Counted from the stretch's first letter, positions 54,590 to 64,000 are shown. The stretch is DNA of 64,000 nucleotides from Zea mays (GCF_902167145.1 NC_050097.1:43012095-43076094); one strand, 5' to 3'. Made by a program: numbers and translations. The notes: a model not told the origin generated them from the letters alone.

Positions 54590-56920
54590 TTAGCCGAACC
54601 GTCTGTCTGAGCACCGAACCGTCCGCACGCAAGTGTCATACCGTCTGTGATGCTCAGGCCAGGCTGTCGTGCTTGGCTCATTAATTGTGCTTGCCCCCCC
54701 GGTGCCTCCGGACTTTTTAGCCTTATCGTCCGGAGCCTTTCGAGCAATCTCCTTTTGCGATATATTTGACGTGCGAGGATCGTCAATGATGATGTCTTTG
54801 CTTTTGCTTTTATCGGCCATTTCGGGCCGAACTAAGATCTTTTCGCATGCGACATCTATTGTATTAACAGGAAATGGTTGTGTGTCCACTTGCATTTCCT
54901 GAAAAGCCAACAGGCCCTCATTTATGGCCGATTGTACCTGTCGACGAAAAACATTACAGTCATTGGTGGCATGAGAGAAAGAATTATGCCACTTACAATA
55001 AGCACGCCTCTTTAATTCATCTATAGGAGGGATATTATGAGTTAATTTAATGTTGCCATTTTTAAGTAGCTCATCAAATATCTTATCGCATTTGGCAACA
55101 TTAAAGGTAAATTTAATCTCTTCTTGACGATTCTTTTGAACTGGCTGTAAGGAATAACATGCTGAAGATTTGGCCTTTGTTGGCCAAATAAACTCAATGG
55201 TATATACATCTGCGGATTCATCATCTGAACTATCACGCTCTATTAGATGTATAGTACGGGCGGCCGATTTTGATGTCTCTTTAAATCGGCTTTCACAGGC
55301 TAAAGCCCGCTGATGTAGCTGGGCTATCGAAAAGAACTGGGTTCCATCTAATTTGTCTCTTAAGTAGGATAGCAACCCATTAGAAGCTAGCCCTACTAGC
55401 TCTTTGTCTGCAACATGGATCCGAAAGCATCGGTTTCTAGTGTCACGGAACCTCCGGATATAATCATTAACCGATTCTTCGCATCCTTGTCGGACTGAAG
55501 CTAAGTCAGCTAATCCTAATTCATATTCCCCGGCAAAGAAATGTTCATGAAATTTATTTTCTAACCCATTCCAGGAATTAATGGAATTAGGAGGCAGGGC
55601 GGCGTACCATGCAAAAGCAGTACCAGTAAGCGATAAAGAAAATAACCGAACATGAAATGCTTCTCCATCAGCCAATTCGCCTAGGTGTGCTAGGAACTGG
55701 CCTATGTGTTCGTATGTGCTTCTCCAATTCTCACCAGAAAACTTAGAAAATTCCGGTATCCTTGCCCCTTGTGGATATGGGACAGTGTCAAACCGGTGAT
55801 TATATGGCTTTTGGTATGATTGCCCTACTCTGGCTACATTAACTCCGAACTTATCTCGAAATAGTTCAGTCATCTCTTCCCTAATTTTTTCCATTGCACC
55901 CGGTGGTAGACCACCGGATCCTGGGCTGTGGGGCTCATTTGGTCGGGTATTAGTATACCGACCTTCTTGTCGTGACCGATCGATAGTGTTGATCGGTCTG
56001 TGACTATATGGTGCATTATGGTTTAAATATGTAGAAGGCGAAATATACTGCTGTTGTGGTGTGTAATAATTTGGTGCATGGTGTGCAACAACAGGTTCCG
56101 CATATGTGTATCCGGTTTGTACGGTGGTACATCCGAACTGGCCGGTCGTGTTCGCCATTATTGGGGCGCCACGCGGTAGTCCCGGTACGGCCCCGGACTG
56201 TCCGGCATAGAAAGCCGGACGGTCCGCGTAAGGGTCGGACGGTCCGGGTAGCATCTCGGACGGTCCGACCGCGTCCAGGGTCGCCGATCTGCCAAACAAA
56301 GACGGCGGCGGTCCTAGAGCGGCCCCGGACTGTCCGGCAGAGCAAGCCGGACGGTCCGCGTATGGGCCGGATGGTCCGGGCAGAAGCTCGGACGGTCCGA
56401 CCGTATTCAGGGGCGCCGATCTGCCAAGCAGGGATGGCGACGGTGGTACTTGCCCTGGATATGAGTTCATCGGCATACCATATAATGGTTGGGTCTGCAA
56501 ATCCCCATTTGTTGCCGATGTATTAGACATAGATATCCTGTTGCTAGTCTCATATGATGGAAAACTAGGAGCAACAGACTTCTCCAACGTATGCGTTAAT
56601 TTTATAATTGACTCTTCTAACCCTCCAATCCGTTGTTTCATTTGATTCTGCTGATGATCTACATAGTGTTTAATAAATTGGATGTCATCGGGTTTACTTA
56701 CGTTGGGGACTTGAAGCGAAGATAGAAGAGATGCGACGTCGGTCTCTCCATGTTTGACAACTTTCTGGTGGCGATCCACCGTGTATTGTGATAAGAATTT
56801 CTCCCTCGCTTGACGCATGTAGTCCTCGTATTGTTGTTGCTCATCGGCCGTCAGACTTTCAACAGCCGGCTTCAGGATATTGTCCGGGGAGATATCGGTG
56901 TGATCTTTAGAACCGACCAT
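54590..56920 (-). CDS. Gag of the gag-only Gypsy element E
   Basis: 776 codons from ATG 56920. A charged N-terminal region with coiled-coil tendency is followed by a Pro/Gly/Ser-rich part containing two copies of a 44-residue repeat. The retrotransposon gag domain lies at about residues 395-520 (GTAFAWYAALPPNSINSW, then VNDYIRRFRDTRNRCF), and a Cys/His motif at about 640-660 (YCKWHNSFSHATNDC), the form often found near the gag-protease border of Gypsy elements. The last residues are probably read in a shifted frame. A Gag without its own pol suggests an element that supplies or uses particles while borrowing enzymes. I know gag-only Gypsy elements exist in plants; the family name is not certain. 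Confidence 0.85.
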   Translation of the reverse strand: MVGSKDHTDISPDNILKPAVESLTADEQQQYEDYMRQAREKFLSQYTVDRHQKVVKHGETDVASLLSSLQVPNVSKPDDIQFIKHYVDHQQNQMKQRIGGLEESIIKLTHTLEKSVAPSFPSYETSNRISMSNTSATNGDLQTQPLYGMPMNSYPGQVPPSPSLLGRSAPLNTVGPSELLPGPSGPYADRPACSAGQSGAALGPPPSLFGRSATLDAVGPSEMLPGPSDPYADRPAFYAGQSGAVPGLPRGAPIMANTTGQFGCTTVQTGYTYAEPVVAHHAPNYYTPQQQYISPSTYLNHNAPYSHRPINTIDRSRQEGRYTNTRPNEPHSPGSGGLPPGAMEKIREEMTELFRDKFGVNVARVGQSYQKPYNHRFDTVPYPQGARIPEFSKFSGENWRSTYEHIGQFLAHLGELADGEAFHVRLFSLSLTGTAFAWYAALPPNSINSWNGLENKFHEHFFAGEYELGLADLASVRQGCEESVNDYIRRFRDTRNRCFRIHVADKELVGLASNGLLSYLRDKLDGTQFFSIAQLHQRALACESRFKETSKSAARTIHLIERDSSDDESADVYTIEFIWPTKAKSSACYSLQPVQKNRQEEIKFTFNVAKCDKIFDELLKNGNIKLTHNIPPIDELKRRAYCKWHNSFSHATNDCNVFRRQVQSAINEGLLAFQEMQVDTQPFPVNTIDVACEKILVRPEMADKSKSKDIIIDDPRTSNISQKEIARKAPDDKAKKSGGTGGASTINEPSTTAWPEHHRRYDTCVRTVRCSDRRFG
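56191..56454 (-). repeat. In-frame 132-bp tandem duplication with palindromes in gag of element E
   Basis: ccccggactgtccggc starts at 56191 and again at 56323, so the unit is 132 bp, exactly 44 codons. Each unit contains four GGAC-n-GTCC palindromes, or one-base variants of them. They encode short GPS, DRP and GQSG words depending on phase. Confidence 0.85.
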
Positions 56921-56957
56921 TTGAGGGCCTGATTTTTAGTAGATCTAAACACCTTCA

Positions 56958-56979
56958 CCAGCGGAGTCGCCAAAAAGTA
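56958..56979 (-). other. Primer binding site of element E
   Basis: On the minus strand TTTTTGGCGACTCCGCTGG follows the LTR edge at 56980 by a few bases. This type of site is usual in plant Gypsy elements; the tRNA was not assigned. Confidence 0.7.
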
Positions 56980-57683
56980 TGTTGACGCCTTTTCGGAGCG
57001 CCAATCACTCAACAAGAACCGGCGGCGGTGCTCTCTGGTCAGGCGCGGACGGTCCGCGGCACAGGGCCGGACGGTCCGCGACCTGGTGCGAGGCGTGGCG
57101 GTGCTCTCTGCACAAGAGCGGACGGTCCGCGCGTAGGGGGCGGACGGTCCGCGACCTGGTGCAAGGCTAGGGCTCCTGCCTGACGGCCGGACGGTCCGCG
57201 CCCTGGGGCCGGACGGTCCGCGCGTACGTAGGGGCGGCGGAAGATCGCCGGCGGCGCCTGGATCTCGCTCCCGGGAGGGACCCCATCGGGGAGGAGAGAT
57301 CCTAGGAGTTGTCTAGGCTCGGGTAGACCGACCTAGACTCCTCTAATCGACGTAGAGTCAAAGAGAGGCGGAGAATTTGGAGATTGAGAGGCTAAACTAA
57401 AACTAGACTAGAACTACTCCTAATTGCATAAGATAAAAACGAGAAATAGACTTGATTTGATCGATTGGTGGGGGCTCAATCGGCCGTAGCCCTTCATCTA
57501 TATAAAGGGGAGGTCTGGATCCGTTTCCAACTGATTTCCGAGTCAATCCCGCAGTTTTAGGTAACAAATCTCGTGAGAAACTAGGAACCCTAACTGACTC
57601 TGCGCACGCGCGGACCGTCCGCGCCATCACCGCGGACTGTCCGGACCGCGGACCGTCCGCGCTGCTCTTTTTGGTCTCCAACA
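56980..57683 (-). repeat. 5' LTR of element E
   Basis: 704 bp. On the minus strand it starts TGTTGGAGACC and ends GGCGTCAACA. It contains at least eight GGACGGTCC-type palindromes, in two clusters, about 57045-57230 and 57600-57660. A TATATA word lies near 57500. Confidence 0.93.
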
Positions 57684-57754
57684 AATCCTTATGTTTGGCA
57701 TTTAGGAATTAGAAGAGACTAAAATAAAAAGAATTTTAGTCCGCAAACAGTCCC

Positions 57755-58303
57755 TAAACAATACATTGGAAACTTAAATTTTTGGAACTATGAACAATAC
57801 GTTTGGCACTGTCAGGCGTAACATTAACTTCACAAAAAATAGAACTTAAAACCTGTCATATTTAATTTCAGCTACATCTAAAATACTTTTGTTCTTCTGT
57901 ACGTATATACACGTACACAAGATACGGCGACGTAGAAGAACAAAAAATACTTAGAAACGATATTAAAATTAAGTGTGATTTATTCCGAGTCCTATTTTAA
58001 CAAAGTTAATGTTATTAACTTTCCCTTGCTATGTTAAGTTTCCGTTGTCTTAGAACTAACCGTGTTTGTCTTGCTCCAATTAAGTTTTTTGGTCTTGACT
58101 CCGGGCAAATGGGCATATTTACAATTGTAGGGTTAATGCGACATATTGTGTTGAGCCTGCATTGTAATTGCCTTTGCATTGCATTCTCATGTCAAATTCA
58201 TTGATACCTAAAATTGCTTGAATTGTAGGTCTGCTGCCTCTTTCTGATATTGTTCATGCATTACAACTAGTGCTGCTAATATTCTTCTATATGTTGTGAC
58301 CGT
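57755..58303. other. AT-rich intergenic DNA
   Basis: I see nothing that can be supported as a gene or transposon end here. Confidence 0.5.
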
Positions 58304-58306
58304 TTA

Positions 58307-58659
58307 GGCCCCCTTTGGAACACAGGAAATATGAAGGATTTTTGAAGGATTCCTTCCCTACAAGAAAAATTCCTGTGTGAGTCTTTGGAACACAGGATTC
58401 AATCCTATCAAATCCTTTGAAATTCCTATGGATTGCTTTCCTCCATACAAATTTTGGAGGAAAATAACAAGAGGTCCAACCTCTTGGAAACTTTCCTATG
58501 ACTCTTATCTCTCTATTCAAATTCCTGCACAGCATCCAAATGCCAGGTGAGAAATTTTCGTGCATTCCCAATTCATATAGGATTGCAATTCATAGCCAAC
58601 TCTAATCCTTTGTTTTTCCTATACCTATGTTTTCACATTCCTGTGTTCCAAAGGGGGCC
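58307..58659. mobile_element. Tourist-like MITE
   Basis: 353 bp with near-perfect inverted ends: GGCCCCCTTTGGAACACAGG on both strands, and further matches beyond. TTA stands on both sides (58304-58306, 58660-58662). No coding capacity. The clean ends suggest a fairly recent insertion. Confidence 0.92.
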
Positions 58660-58662
58660 TTA

Positions 58663-59066
58663 AGCATATATATATCCTCTGACCGCTAGTGTGTTGTTGA
58701 GCCTGTAGTTGTCTGACTTGTAGGATGCTGTTTTCTCATCTTTGTTCTGAAGTGCTCTAGTTAGGTCTTGATTGAAAAGCTATTGGTGTAGCTAGAACGA
58801 GTCTATTGGACTTGCACCACCTGGCTATGTTGCAGTTATAGGGTCGTGTCACCTGAAATAGGTTTTCATGGCACATTGAGATGTTTTGTAAGGCATGCCT
58901 TATGGGTTGATTACTCGCTTGTGACATGGCCCTGTCATCTTAAATAGGTTATGACATTGTAATATTTTGTTGGTGTCTCATCTGTTGATTAGTTTATGTG
59001 GTGATATAAGTAATAGGTCTTGTGAATTGCAGTACATGAATTGTTCATTCATTGACGACCCTATGC
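58663..59066. other. Intergenic DNA
   Basis: No gene, RNA or transposon end recognised. Confidence 0.5.
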
Positions 59067-59069
59067 TTA

Positions 59070-60080
59070 GACTACCTGCAACGGTAGACGCTACGGCCTC
59101 CCTCCCCTATTACTATTTATGTGGTAGGGGCAACAGTCGTCCCATATCTCCCGCAACGGCGATCGCTACAGAGCACTCTTGGTGGCGATCCTCTTCTCTC
59201 TCACGCCACATCAAGAGGACTGTGGACTGCTGTTCACCCCCTCGCAGTTGCTTCTAGAGGACGCAACCACGCGCGCGCTCTAGAAGAAACGACCGGATCC
59301 AGTTTCCTCGACTGCGTTGTGTCGCGCCGCCGCTATCCAATCCAACACCGACGGGCAGAGGAGCAGCCGCCGACTGCCGTCCGCCGAGGCAATCGCCGCC
59401 AACGGAAGTCAGGACCGCGTCCGCCGAGTGGCTTTGGCAACGACCCAGCGCAGGACGAGACGAGGCAATCTTCAGCTGCGGCCCGGTATCGCCACCGTCG
59501 GGTTGCTGCCGCCGTCGGGACGACCCTCCGCCGGTGCAGAGGCAGCTGAAGATGGCGCTGAGCGCGACGTACGACACGGTGGCGACGAAGAGCACGATGG
59601 TGGTCGCCCCGATCGCCCACTCCAGCTGCGCGCGCTGCGGCGCGTCCATCGACGGGTCCGACGCCAGCGGCTGCGGCGCCCCGGCGAGGAGGACGGAGTG
59701 CCACTGCTACCTACCGAGGCAACGATACAGTCTGGACAGTAAAAGCTTGGAGGACGAATTTGGATCCATGTCCCATGCGTGCAAAGTGAAATTCTTAATT
59801 ATTGGTTAACAGAAATGTTGACTCAAATTACTAGAAATTAAAAATAAATTGCTAAACGCATTGTTTTTTACAGTCATACGTTAAAAACAAAATAAATAAA
59901 AAAAGAGGTAGTTGAAGTTAGTTGGAATGAAATGTGTATTTTATATGTAGGGTAGGAGATAGGGGAATATGTAGAGGTAACCGTTGCGGGATGAGTAAAT
60001 ATAGAGGAGAAAATTTCGCTGACGTGGCTGCATAGTAGCATATAGAGGGAAAAATTTAGAGTGAACCGCTGCGGACAGCC
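59070..60080. mobile_element. Decayed PIF/Harbinger-type element carrying a GC-rich gene fragment
   Basis: TTA flanks both ends (59067-59069, 60081-60083). The terminal 16 bases GACTACCTGCAACGGT and, inverted, GGCTGTCCGCAGCGGT agree at 11 positions, and every mismatch is a transition. Inside, 59230-59720 is GC-rich and carries the minus-strand gene fragment described below, unlike the AT-rich ends. This is the look of a non-autonomous transposon that has captured host DNA. Confidence 0.45.
59254..59649 (-). pseudogene. Fragment of a small membrane-protein gene
   Basis: A minus-strand frame starting MDAPQRAQLEWAIGATTIV holds a clear transmembrane helix (about residues 12-36), then loses any clear character in a Ser/Gly-rich tail. 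The open frame extends upstream of this ATG. I do not recognise the family. Its position inside a transposon-like segment suggests a captured fragment; it could instead be a genuine small gene. Confidence 0.35.
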
Positions 60081-60083
60081 TTA

Positions 60084-60982
60084 TTCTCTTCTTTTGCACG
60101 CACCAGCAGTCAGTCCAGCACCACTCCACCGAAGAGACAGTAGGACTGACCCGTCTCACCGGAACCCCTGGGGCAGTTCAAATGGCCCATCGCGGCTGGC
60201 TGGAGTCGTGTGCACCACCCGCTGCGTCGGAAGTGACAGATAGACTGACAGGGCGACGCCGATGCGACGCGGCAGCCGACGGTGGACTTTTTTTTTAATA
60301 CACAGTATAATAAAGACAGCTCATAACATATTCTTCTATCATTTTTTATTTATCGTATTTTAGTTTTAAAATTAACTAAACAGACGATAAATATTCGAGA
60401 ATGGAGATAATACCTCATAATCCACGTAAAGTTATCTATATGAACGTAAGTCATATATAAATATTTTTAATAAAACTAGACCGATAATTTTTTGAGATTG
60501 ATAAAATCGTGACAAATATCTTGTTACCAACCAGAACGTCGACAGTCACACAGATTCTAACGGTCTAACCCCACGACAAGTCAAACCTGACGTGCACAGC
60601 CGAGCCGGCGGTGGATGCTGCTCGCGTCGCCCGGCCGACAGTTTGTCAAATGCCTGAGCCGAATCGAACGGACAGTAAAGCAAGGTGCGGCGGGACCATG
60701 TGGTGATGGCCCTTGCAACGCTAATCAACGAACGCTCCTCCTGTCGTCGATCAGCATCAGTCGCTTCTCAAACAACGGAGCAAAAAAAAAACGAAACGAA
60801 ATTCGCCTGGGGAAGGAAAAGGGAACTCACGCCTCGTCTCAAAAGCTGCTCCCACGAATTCCTGGAGCAGCAACCAAAACCCCGAGGAAAACGAAAAAGC
60901 CCCCAGCCGAACACCACTCTCTCTCACTCTCCCGGACTTCAGAGGCCGAGGACGCTGGAGCACGCGTCGGTCCGGCGCCCCC
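60084..60982. other. Promoter-side flank of the dynein light chain gene
   Basis: AT-rich up to about 60540, including a Stowaway-like relic at 60332-60406; then GC-rich, with an A-run at 60781. The last 100-200 bases should be the 5' leader of the gene at 60983. No clear TATA box. Confidence 0.45.
60332..60406. repeat. Stowaway-like MITE relic
   Basis: tcttctatcattttttattt at the left and acgataaatattcgagaatg plus gag at the right resemble the CTCCCTCCGT/ACGGAGGGAG ends of grass Stowaway elements. The centre (ttaactaaacagacga) is shared with the relics at 63331-63398 and 63761-63823. Confidence 0.5.
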
Positions 60983-62814
60983 ATGGACCCAGCCTGCGAG
61001 GAGCTCGAGCGCCGCAGCCGCTACCTCAGCGCGCTCGTGCGCCGCACCAAGTTCGCCGACCCGCCCCAGCCCGAGCCGGAGGCCAAGGCGGACGTGGAGC
61101 CTCCTCAGCTGAAGGCGCCGCCGCACGTCGGCGGTGAGGGTAAGGGAGGGAAGGATGAGGCCAAGGCGGAGGAGAGGACGCCGATGAAGAAGCCGAGGGG
61201 GGAAGCGGCGGCGGCGGAGGCGGAGGGGAGGAAGGTGGCGGTGTGCGTGCGGGCGGCGGACATGCCGCTGCCGCTGCAGCGGCGCGCGGTGAGGATCGCC
61301 CTCGAGGCCGTCGCCGCCATGCCGCGGCTCGAGAGCAAGCGCCTCGCGCTCGCGCTCAAGAAGGTACCTATAACCGTGGGCACAAAGCTTCTCCCTCTTG
61401 TTTATTTCAGCCGCTAGTGTTTGTTTGTGGATTTGTTTCTGCGCGCGGCTAAACAAAATATCTCAACTGTTACAATGTCAATTTTTTTTTATAAAAAAAG
61501 CATGTTTATTTCATCCATGTCTGTATGGCCACGAATCGGAGACAAATAGAAACACGGATTTATGGCATATTCGATTCAGAATAAGATCTAGAGCGTAGGA
61601 AGGATTCAAGTAGATGTTTAGCTCTCAAATTCGATGCTCATGCTGCCCTGGCCCAAAATGAAACGGGGGCAGAGACGTTGCCAGACCAGACGGTTCAAAA
61701 CTTACAACAAATAACCCTATTTACGACATACACGTAGTAAATAGAGGAGGCGGGGGTGGGCGCATTGACCAGTTAATGTGAGGATCGGTGATGGTTGGCT
61801 GGCAGAACATATATTATGTCCTAGTAAGTCATATGATTATGGAGTCACACAGCTGAAATCATATTCATATGGAAAGTGCTCAATTTCTCACAGCAGTGAT
61901 GTCGTTGTACCCGTTACCACTAAGGTCCCGTTTGGTTCATGAAATGTAACGTAAATGCCAACAGTAATGATTCACACTCGAGTACTAGCGGTAATAAATT
62001 TGAATATGTCGGTATCAGTTTCTAGTGCTAATTATGGTTGTACTTAAACAAACATGGTTTAACATTATCAGTTATCTATTACGTTACAAATATATGAACC
62101 AAATAGCACCTGAGTGTTACTCCATCTCCATGTTTTCTTGTCAAGTTGGCAAGACAACATTCAACTATGCACATTATGGCTTTATTGATCTGATCAAAAT
62201 GGTGATGCTAGACAAAGTTTGACCAAAAACTTCTTCCATTATTAATTTATTTATTTGTTACAACAAAACCATTAGTGGATCCTTATATGTATAATGTATT
62301 TATGTTCTTCCTTATTTCTTATCTGCACCCTTTGTGGCATAAGTTGGTTACCAGTCATGATAGTAAGGTGATAAGATTTGGTTGGTTCTGCCCACAATAT
62401 TGAGCAAACAATCTCAGTTGTTGCTATTTATGTTCATTCTGTGTCCCCCCCTCCATCGTCTACTTGGTCTCACTTAACTGCTTATGCATGTGAAGTGCCC
62501 TGTGTGATGTGCATGATGACCCGCTGTTGTGTTTAGTTTGGAAGTATCAATGACTTCATTTCCATCATTGTGTTCTTCGATCCTCACTGTTCAAGTGCTC
62601 ATGATATCTGATGACTGATTCTTTCTTTCCTTCTTCTTTTTTACATTCGAAGGATTTCGATACAACATACGGGCCCGCATGGCACTGCATTGTCGGCACA
62701 AGCTTTGGCTCCTACGTCACTCACTCGTTGGGGGGTTTCCTGTACTTCTCCGTCGACAAAGCCTACGTTCTCCTCTTCAGAACTGCCGTCCAGCCACTTG
62801 TCCAGCTACAATGA
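60983..62814 (+). CDS. LC8-type dynein light chain with N-terminal extension
   Basis: Two exons, 60983-61363 and 62653-62814, give 180 residues; the 1289-bp intron has GT/AG ends (gtacct...cgaag) and phase 0. The C-terminal ~95 residues are an LC8 domain: VCVRAADMPLPLQRRAVRIA, then after the splice FDTTYGPAWHCIVGTSFGSY and FLYFSVDKAYVLLF, matching the conserved core of the family. LC8 proteins are small homodimeric hubs that bind short linear motifs. Land plants such as grasses lack dynein heavy chains, so here the protein presumably works as such a hub. The first ~80 residues are a Lys/Glu/Pro/Ala-rich extension, absent from the ~90-residue animal protein but seen in a group of plant homologues. 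The ATG at 60983 sits in ccATGG. The gene looks intact. Confidence 0.92.
61924..62110. mobile_element. MITE in the intron of the dynein light chain gene
   Basis: 187 bp. Left end ggtcccgtttggttcatgaa, right end inverted ggtgctatttggttcatata; both then reach tgtaacgta. TAA precedes it and TGA follows, a 3-bp duplication with one change. It lies mid-intron, far from both splice sites. Confidence 0.7.
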
Positions 62815-63330
62815 GACCTGAAACATGTTTTACTCGAACTGGTGTAGATGCAGCGCAAATGTAATTTTGAACAGAATAGACGACGCTCAGCACACCGTGT
62901 CTTGCCGCGTTTGAGTAGCAGAGGTAATTTGATCTGTACACAAGACTGTAGAACAGCCGTGCCTCTAACGTTGTACTGCCCGAAGTCCTGCTTTGTAAAC
63001 GTTCTTGTGCAATCGTTTGGAGTTACAGAGGCTGACTGTCAGATACTCGGATCTCGATCTCCAGCTTTACCTCAATATCCAATGTACACAATCTTTCTTG
63101 TGACTGCCAAACCAGATTTCTGTTTGGAGGAAGAAGGTGCAGTTTTTTTTTTTTTTTTGAATGGTGGTATCATCAAGAAGAACAATGGGTCTGGGGGAGC
63201 CTCACCCTTAGCTATTGGAGCTGGTGGAACCTGAATGCCTGATCCTTTGAATGCTCGGTGTGAGGAAAAGACCAGCTACTTCCTGTGCCCCAAAAGAATG
63301 GTAGTTTCACATCTCGTGGAGTAAAAAATA
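62815..63330. other. 3' UTR and downstream flank of the dynein light chain gene
   Basis: Presumed 3' UTR to perhaps 63050. A run of about 17 T starts near 63141. No further gene recognised. Confidence 0.45.
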
Positions 63331-63398
63331 CTTCTTCCATTTTTTTTATTTATCACGATTTAATTTAAAAATGAACTAGCAGGCGACAACGGAGGCAC
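63331..63398. repeat. Stowaway-like MITE relic
   Basis: cttcttccattttttttatt ... gcgacaacggaggcac: degenerate Stowaway ends with TA on both sides. The centre (aaaaatgaactagcaggcga) is like the relic at 63761. Confidence 0.5.
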
Positions 63399-63688
63399 TA
63401 TATATTTTGATTATTCATAAAATATATTTTAAAATAAATATAGTTGAAGATTCATCAAAAATCTATATTTTGACTAATCTTAAAAAACATCTTAAAATAA
63501 ATCTTGTCGAACATTCAGATATAGATAATCTATAGTTAAACTTGATTTAACTTCACAGTAAGCGACACTTCCGTTTTTTTAACAAAAGGAGTGATTGACA
63601 GCAGATCATTGCCCTAGGGCATACGCATGCACAGAAACTAGGTGAAGATGAAGGGAGCTAGACGAACGTATCAGCGAGTAATCCATAT
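63399..63688. other. AT-rich intergenic DNA
   Basis: Short words such as ttaaaataaat recur at about 63430 and 63490. Nothing else can be supported. Confidence 0.4.
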
Positions 63689-64000
63689 TAAGGGATTGTT
63701 TAGATGCAAAGTATTTTTCTAGAGTTTTTAGGCAATGCTATGATTTTTAGTAATAACATACTCCCATTTGTCGCATTTTAGTCCAGAAATAAACTAACAG
63801 ATGACAAATATTCGAGAACGGAGATAATAATCGATATTAGATGTTGGTTGCATTCCTGAAAACTATCATGATTGTATTCTTTGTAACATAGTATTTTTAG
63901 AGTATTGGAAACTATACTTCAACATAATGTTTTTAGGGCATGACTACATTTTGCCTAATATTATGGTTTATAATATTGTATCCAAACATTGTATCTCCAA
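63689..64000. mobile_element. Tourist-like MITE, cut by the window end, with a nested Stowaway relic
   Basis: The left end agggattgtttagatgcaaa has an inverted counterpart at the last bases of the window (gagatacaatgtttggatac read on the other strand). A Stowaway-like relic sits inside at 63761-63823. The right edge and duplication lie at or beyond the window end, so the element cannot be closed. Confidence 0.4.
63761..63823. repeat. Stowaway-like MITE relic
   Basis: ctcccatttgtcgcatttta ... caaatattcgagaacggag. The right part (acaaatattcgagaacggag) is nearly identical to that at 60385-60406. Confidence 0.55.

Larger units (their letters stand above)
43126..57683 (-). mobile_element. Gag-only Gypsy element E, interrupted by two other elements
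   Basis: Both edges carry AATCC (43121-43125, 57684-57688). On the minus strand: LTR 57683-56980 (starting TGTTGGAGACC), primer site, a long gag frame, a short 3' part, then the second LTR ending at 43126 and split by a Mutator-like element and the Ji-like Copia element D. Without insertions it is about 4.3 kb. No protease, RT or integrase is present, so it must rely on another element's enzymes. The LTRs are packed with GCGGACGGTCCGC-type palindromes. Confidence 0.9.
43039..57754. mobile_element. MITE relic split by a Gypsy element
   Basis: The left part 43039-43125 starts ggtgtttggttttctagaga; the right part 57684 to about 57754 ends in gtccgcaaacagtccc. Together they match my memory of the common grass MITE with GGTGTTTGGTTTCTAGGGACT ends and internal gactaaaataaa words. 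The ends are degenerate and no clean duplication was seen, so the call is tentative. Confidence 0.4.

Noticed and set aside
59121..59742. Plus-strand frames of 141-142 codons in the GC-rich block
   Set aside because: Arg/Thr/Ala-rich in shifted phases; the minus strand has the better candidate with a clear transmembrane helix.

Overview
This window is nuclear DNA of a grass and almost certainly maize (Zea mays) or a very close relative. It has two spliced, GC-rich plant genes in a sea of nested LTR retrotransposons and small MITEs. Two Copia families are the Sirevirus/Maximus types I recognise as Opie-like and Ji-like, with LTRs full of GGAC/GTCC palindromes. The large Gypsy element is of the Tat type. 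Family names are from memory of LTR ends and should be confirmed against a maize repeat library. Almost every boundary below was fixed by finding both copies of the target-site duplication (TSD).

Layout. 1-3962: intergenic DNA with a Tourist-like MITE (1732-1996) and a perfect 23-bp inverted repeat (2380-2503). 3963-14090: a reverse-oriented solo LTR of a Gypsy element (TSD GCTGC), split by an Opie-like Copia element A at 5148-13772 (TSD GTCAC). 15332-17483: a two-exon gene for an LRR receptor-like pseudokinase. 19088-42658: a Tourist-like MITE (TSD TAA) split by Tat-type Gypsy element B at 19204-42405 (TSD CATGG), itself split by a second Opie-like element C at 29032-38478 (TSD CCACC). 43039-57754: a MITE relic split by a gag-only Gypsy element E on the minus strand at 43126-57683 (TSD AATCC). 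One LTR of E carries a Mutator-like element with very long terminal inverted repeats (43295-44671, 9-bp TSD) and a minus-strand Ji-like Copia element D at 44805-53642 (TSD GGAGG). 58307-60080: a Tourist-like MITE and a DNA transposon that seems to carry a gene fragment. 60983-62814: a two-exon gene for an LC8-type dynein light chain with an N-terminal extension and a MITE in its intron. 62815-64000: 3' flank with Stowaway-like relics.

How the parts work. The two host genes look intact; all large elements sit between or beyond them. No autonomous retrotransposon is intact: A has two nonsense codons and lacks RNase H, C has one nonsense codon and a 1-bp insertion, B has two frameshifts and a nonsense codon, and E has no pol. 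D keeps an open protease-integrase-RT-RNase H frame but has a frameshifting deletion in gag.

Most interesting points: (1) in both Opie-like copies the pol frame is blocked by a TAG directly before the protease, and a 136-nt candidate intron (in-frame AAG|GTAGTT donor, TTGTAG|GTT acceptor) would remove both stops and join gag to pol; the Ji-like element lacks both the donor and the stop. (2) Unrelated Copia and Gypsy elements share dense GGAC-(1 to 3 nt)-GTCC palindromes in their LTRs, and in E these also lie inside gag as an in-frame 132-bp duplication. (3) The Opie-like TATA box sits in the loop of an 11-bp perfect inverted repeat in all four LTRs.
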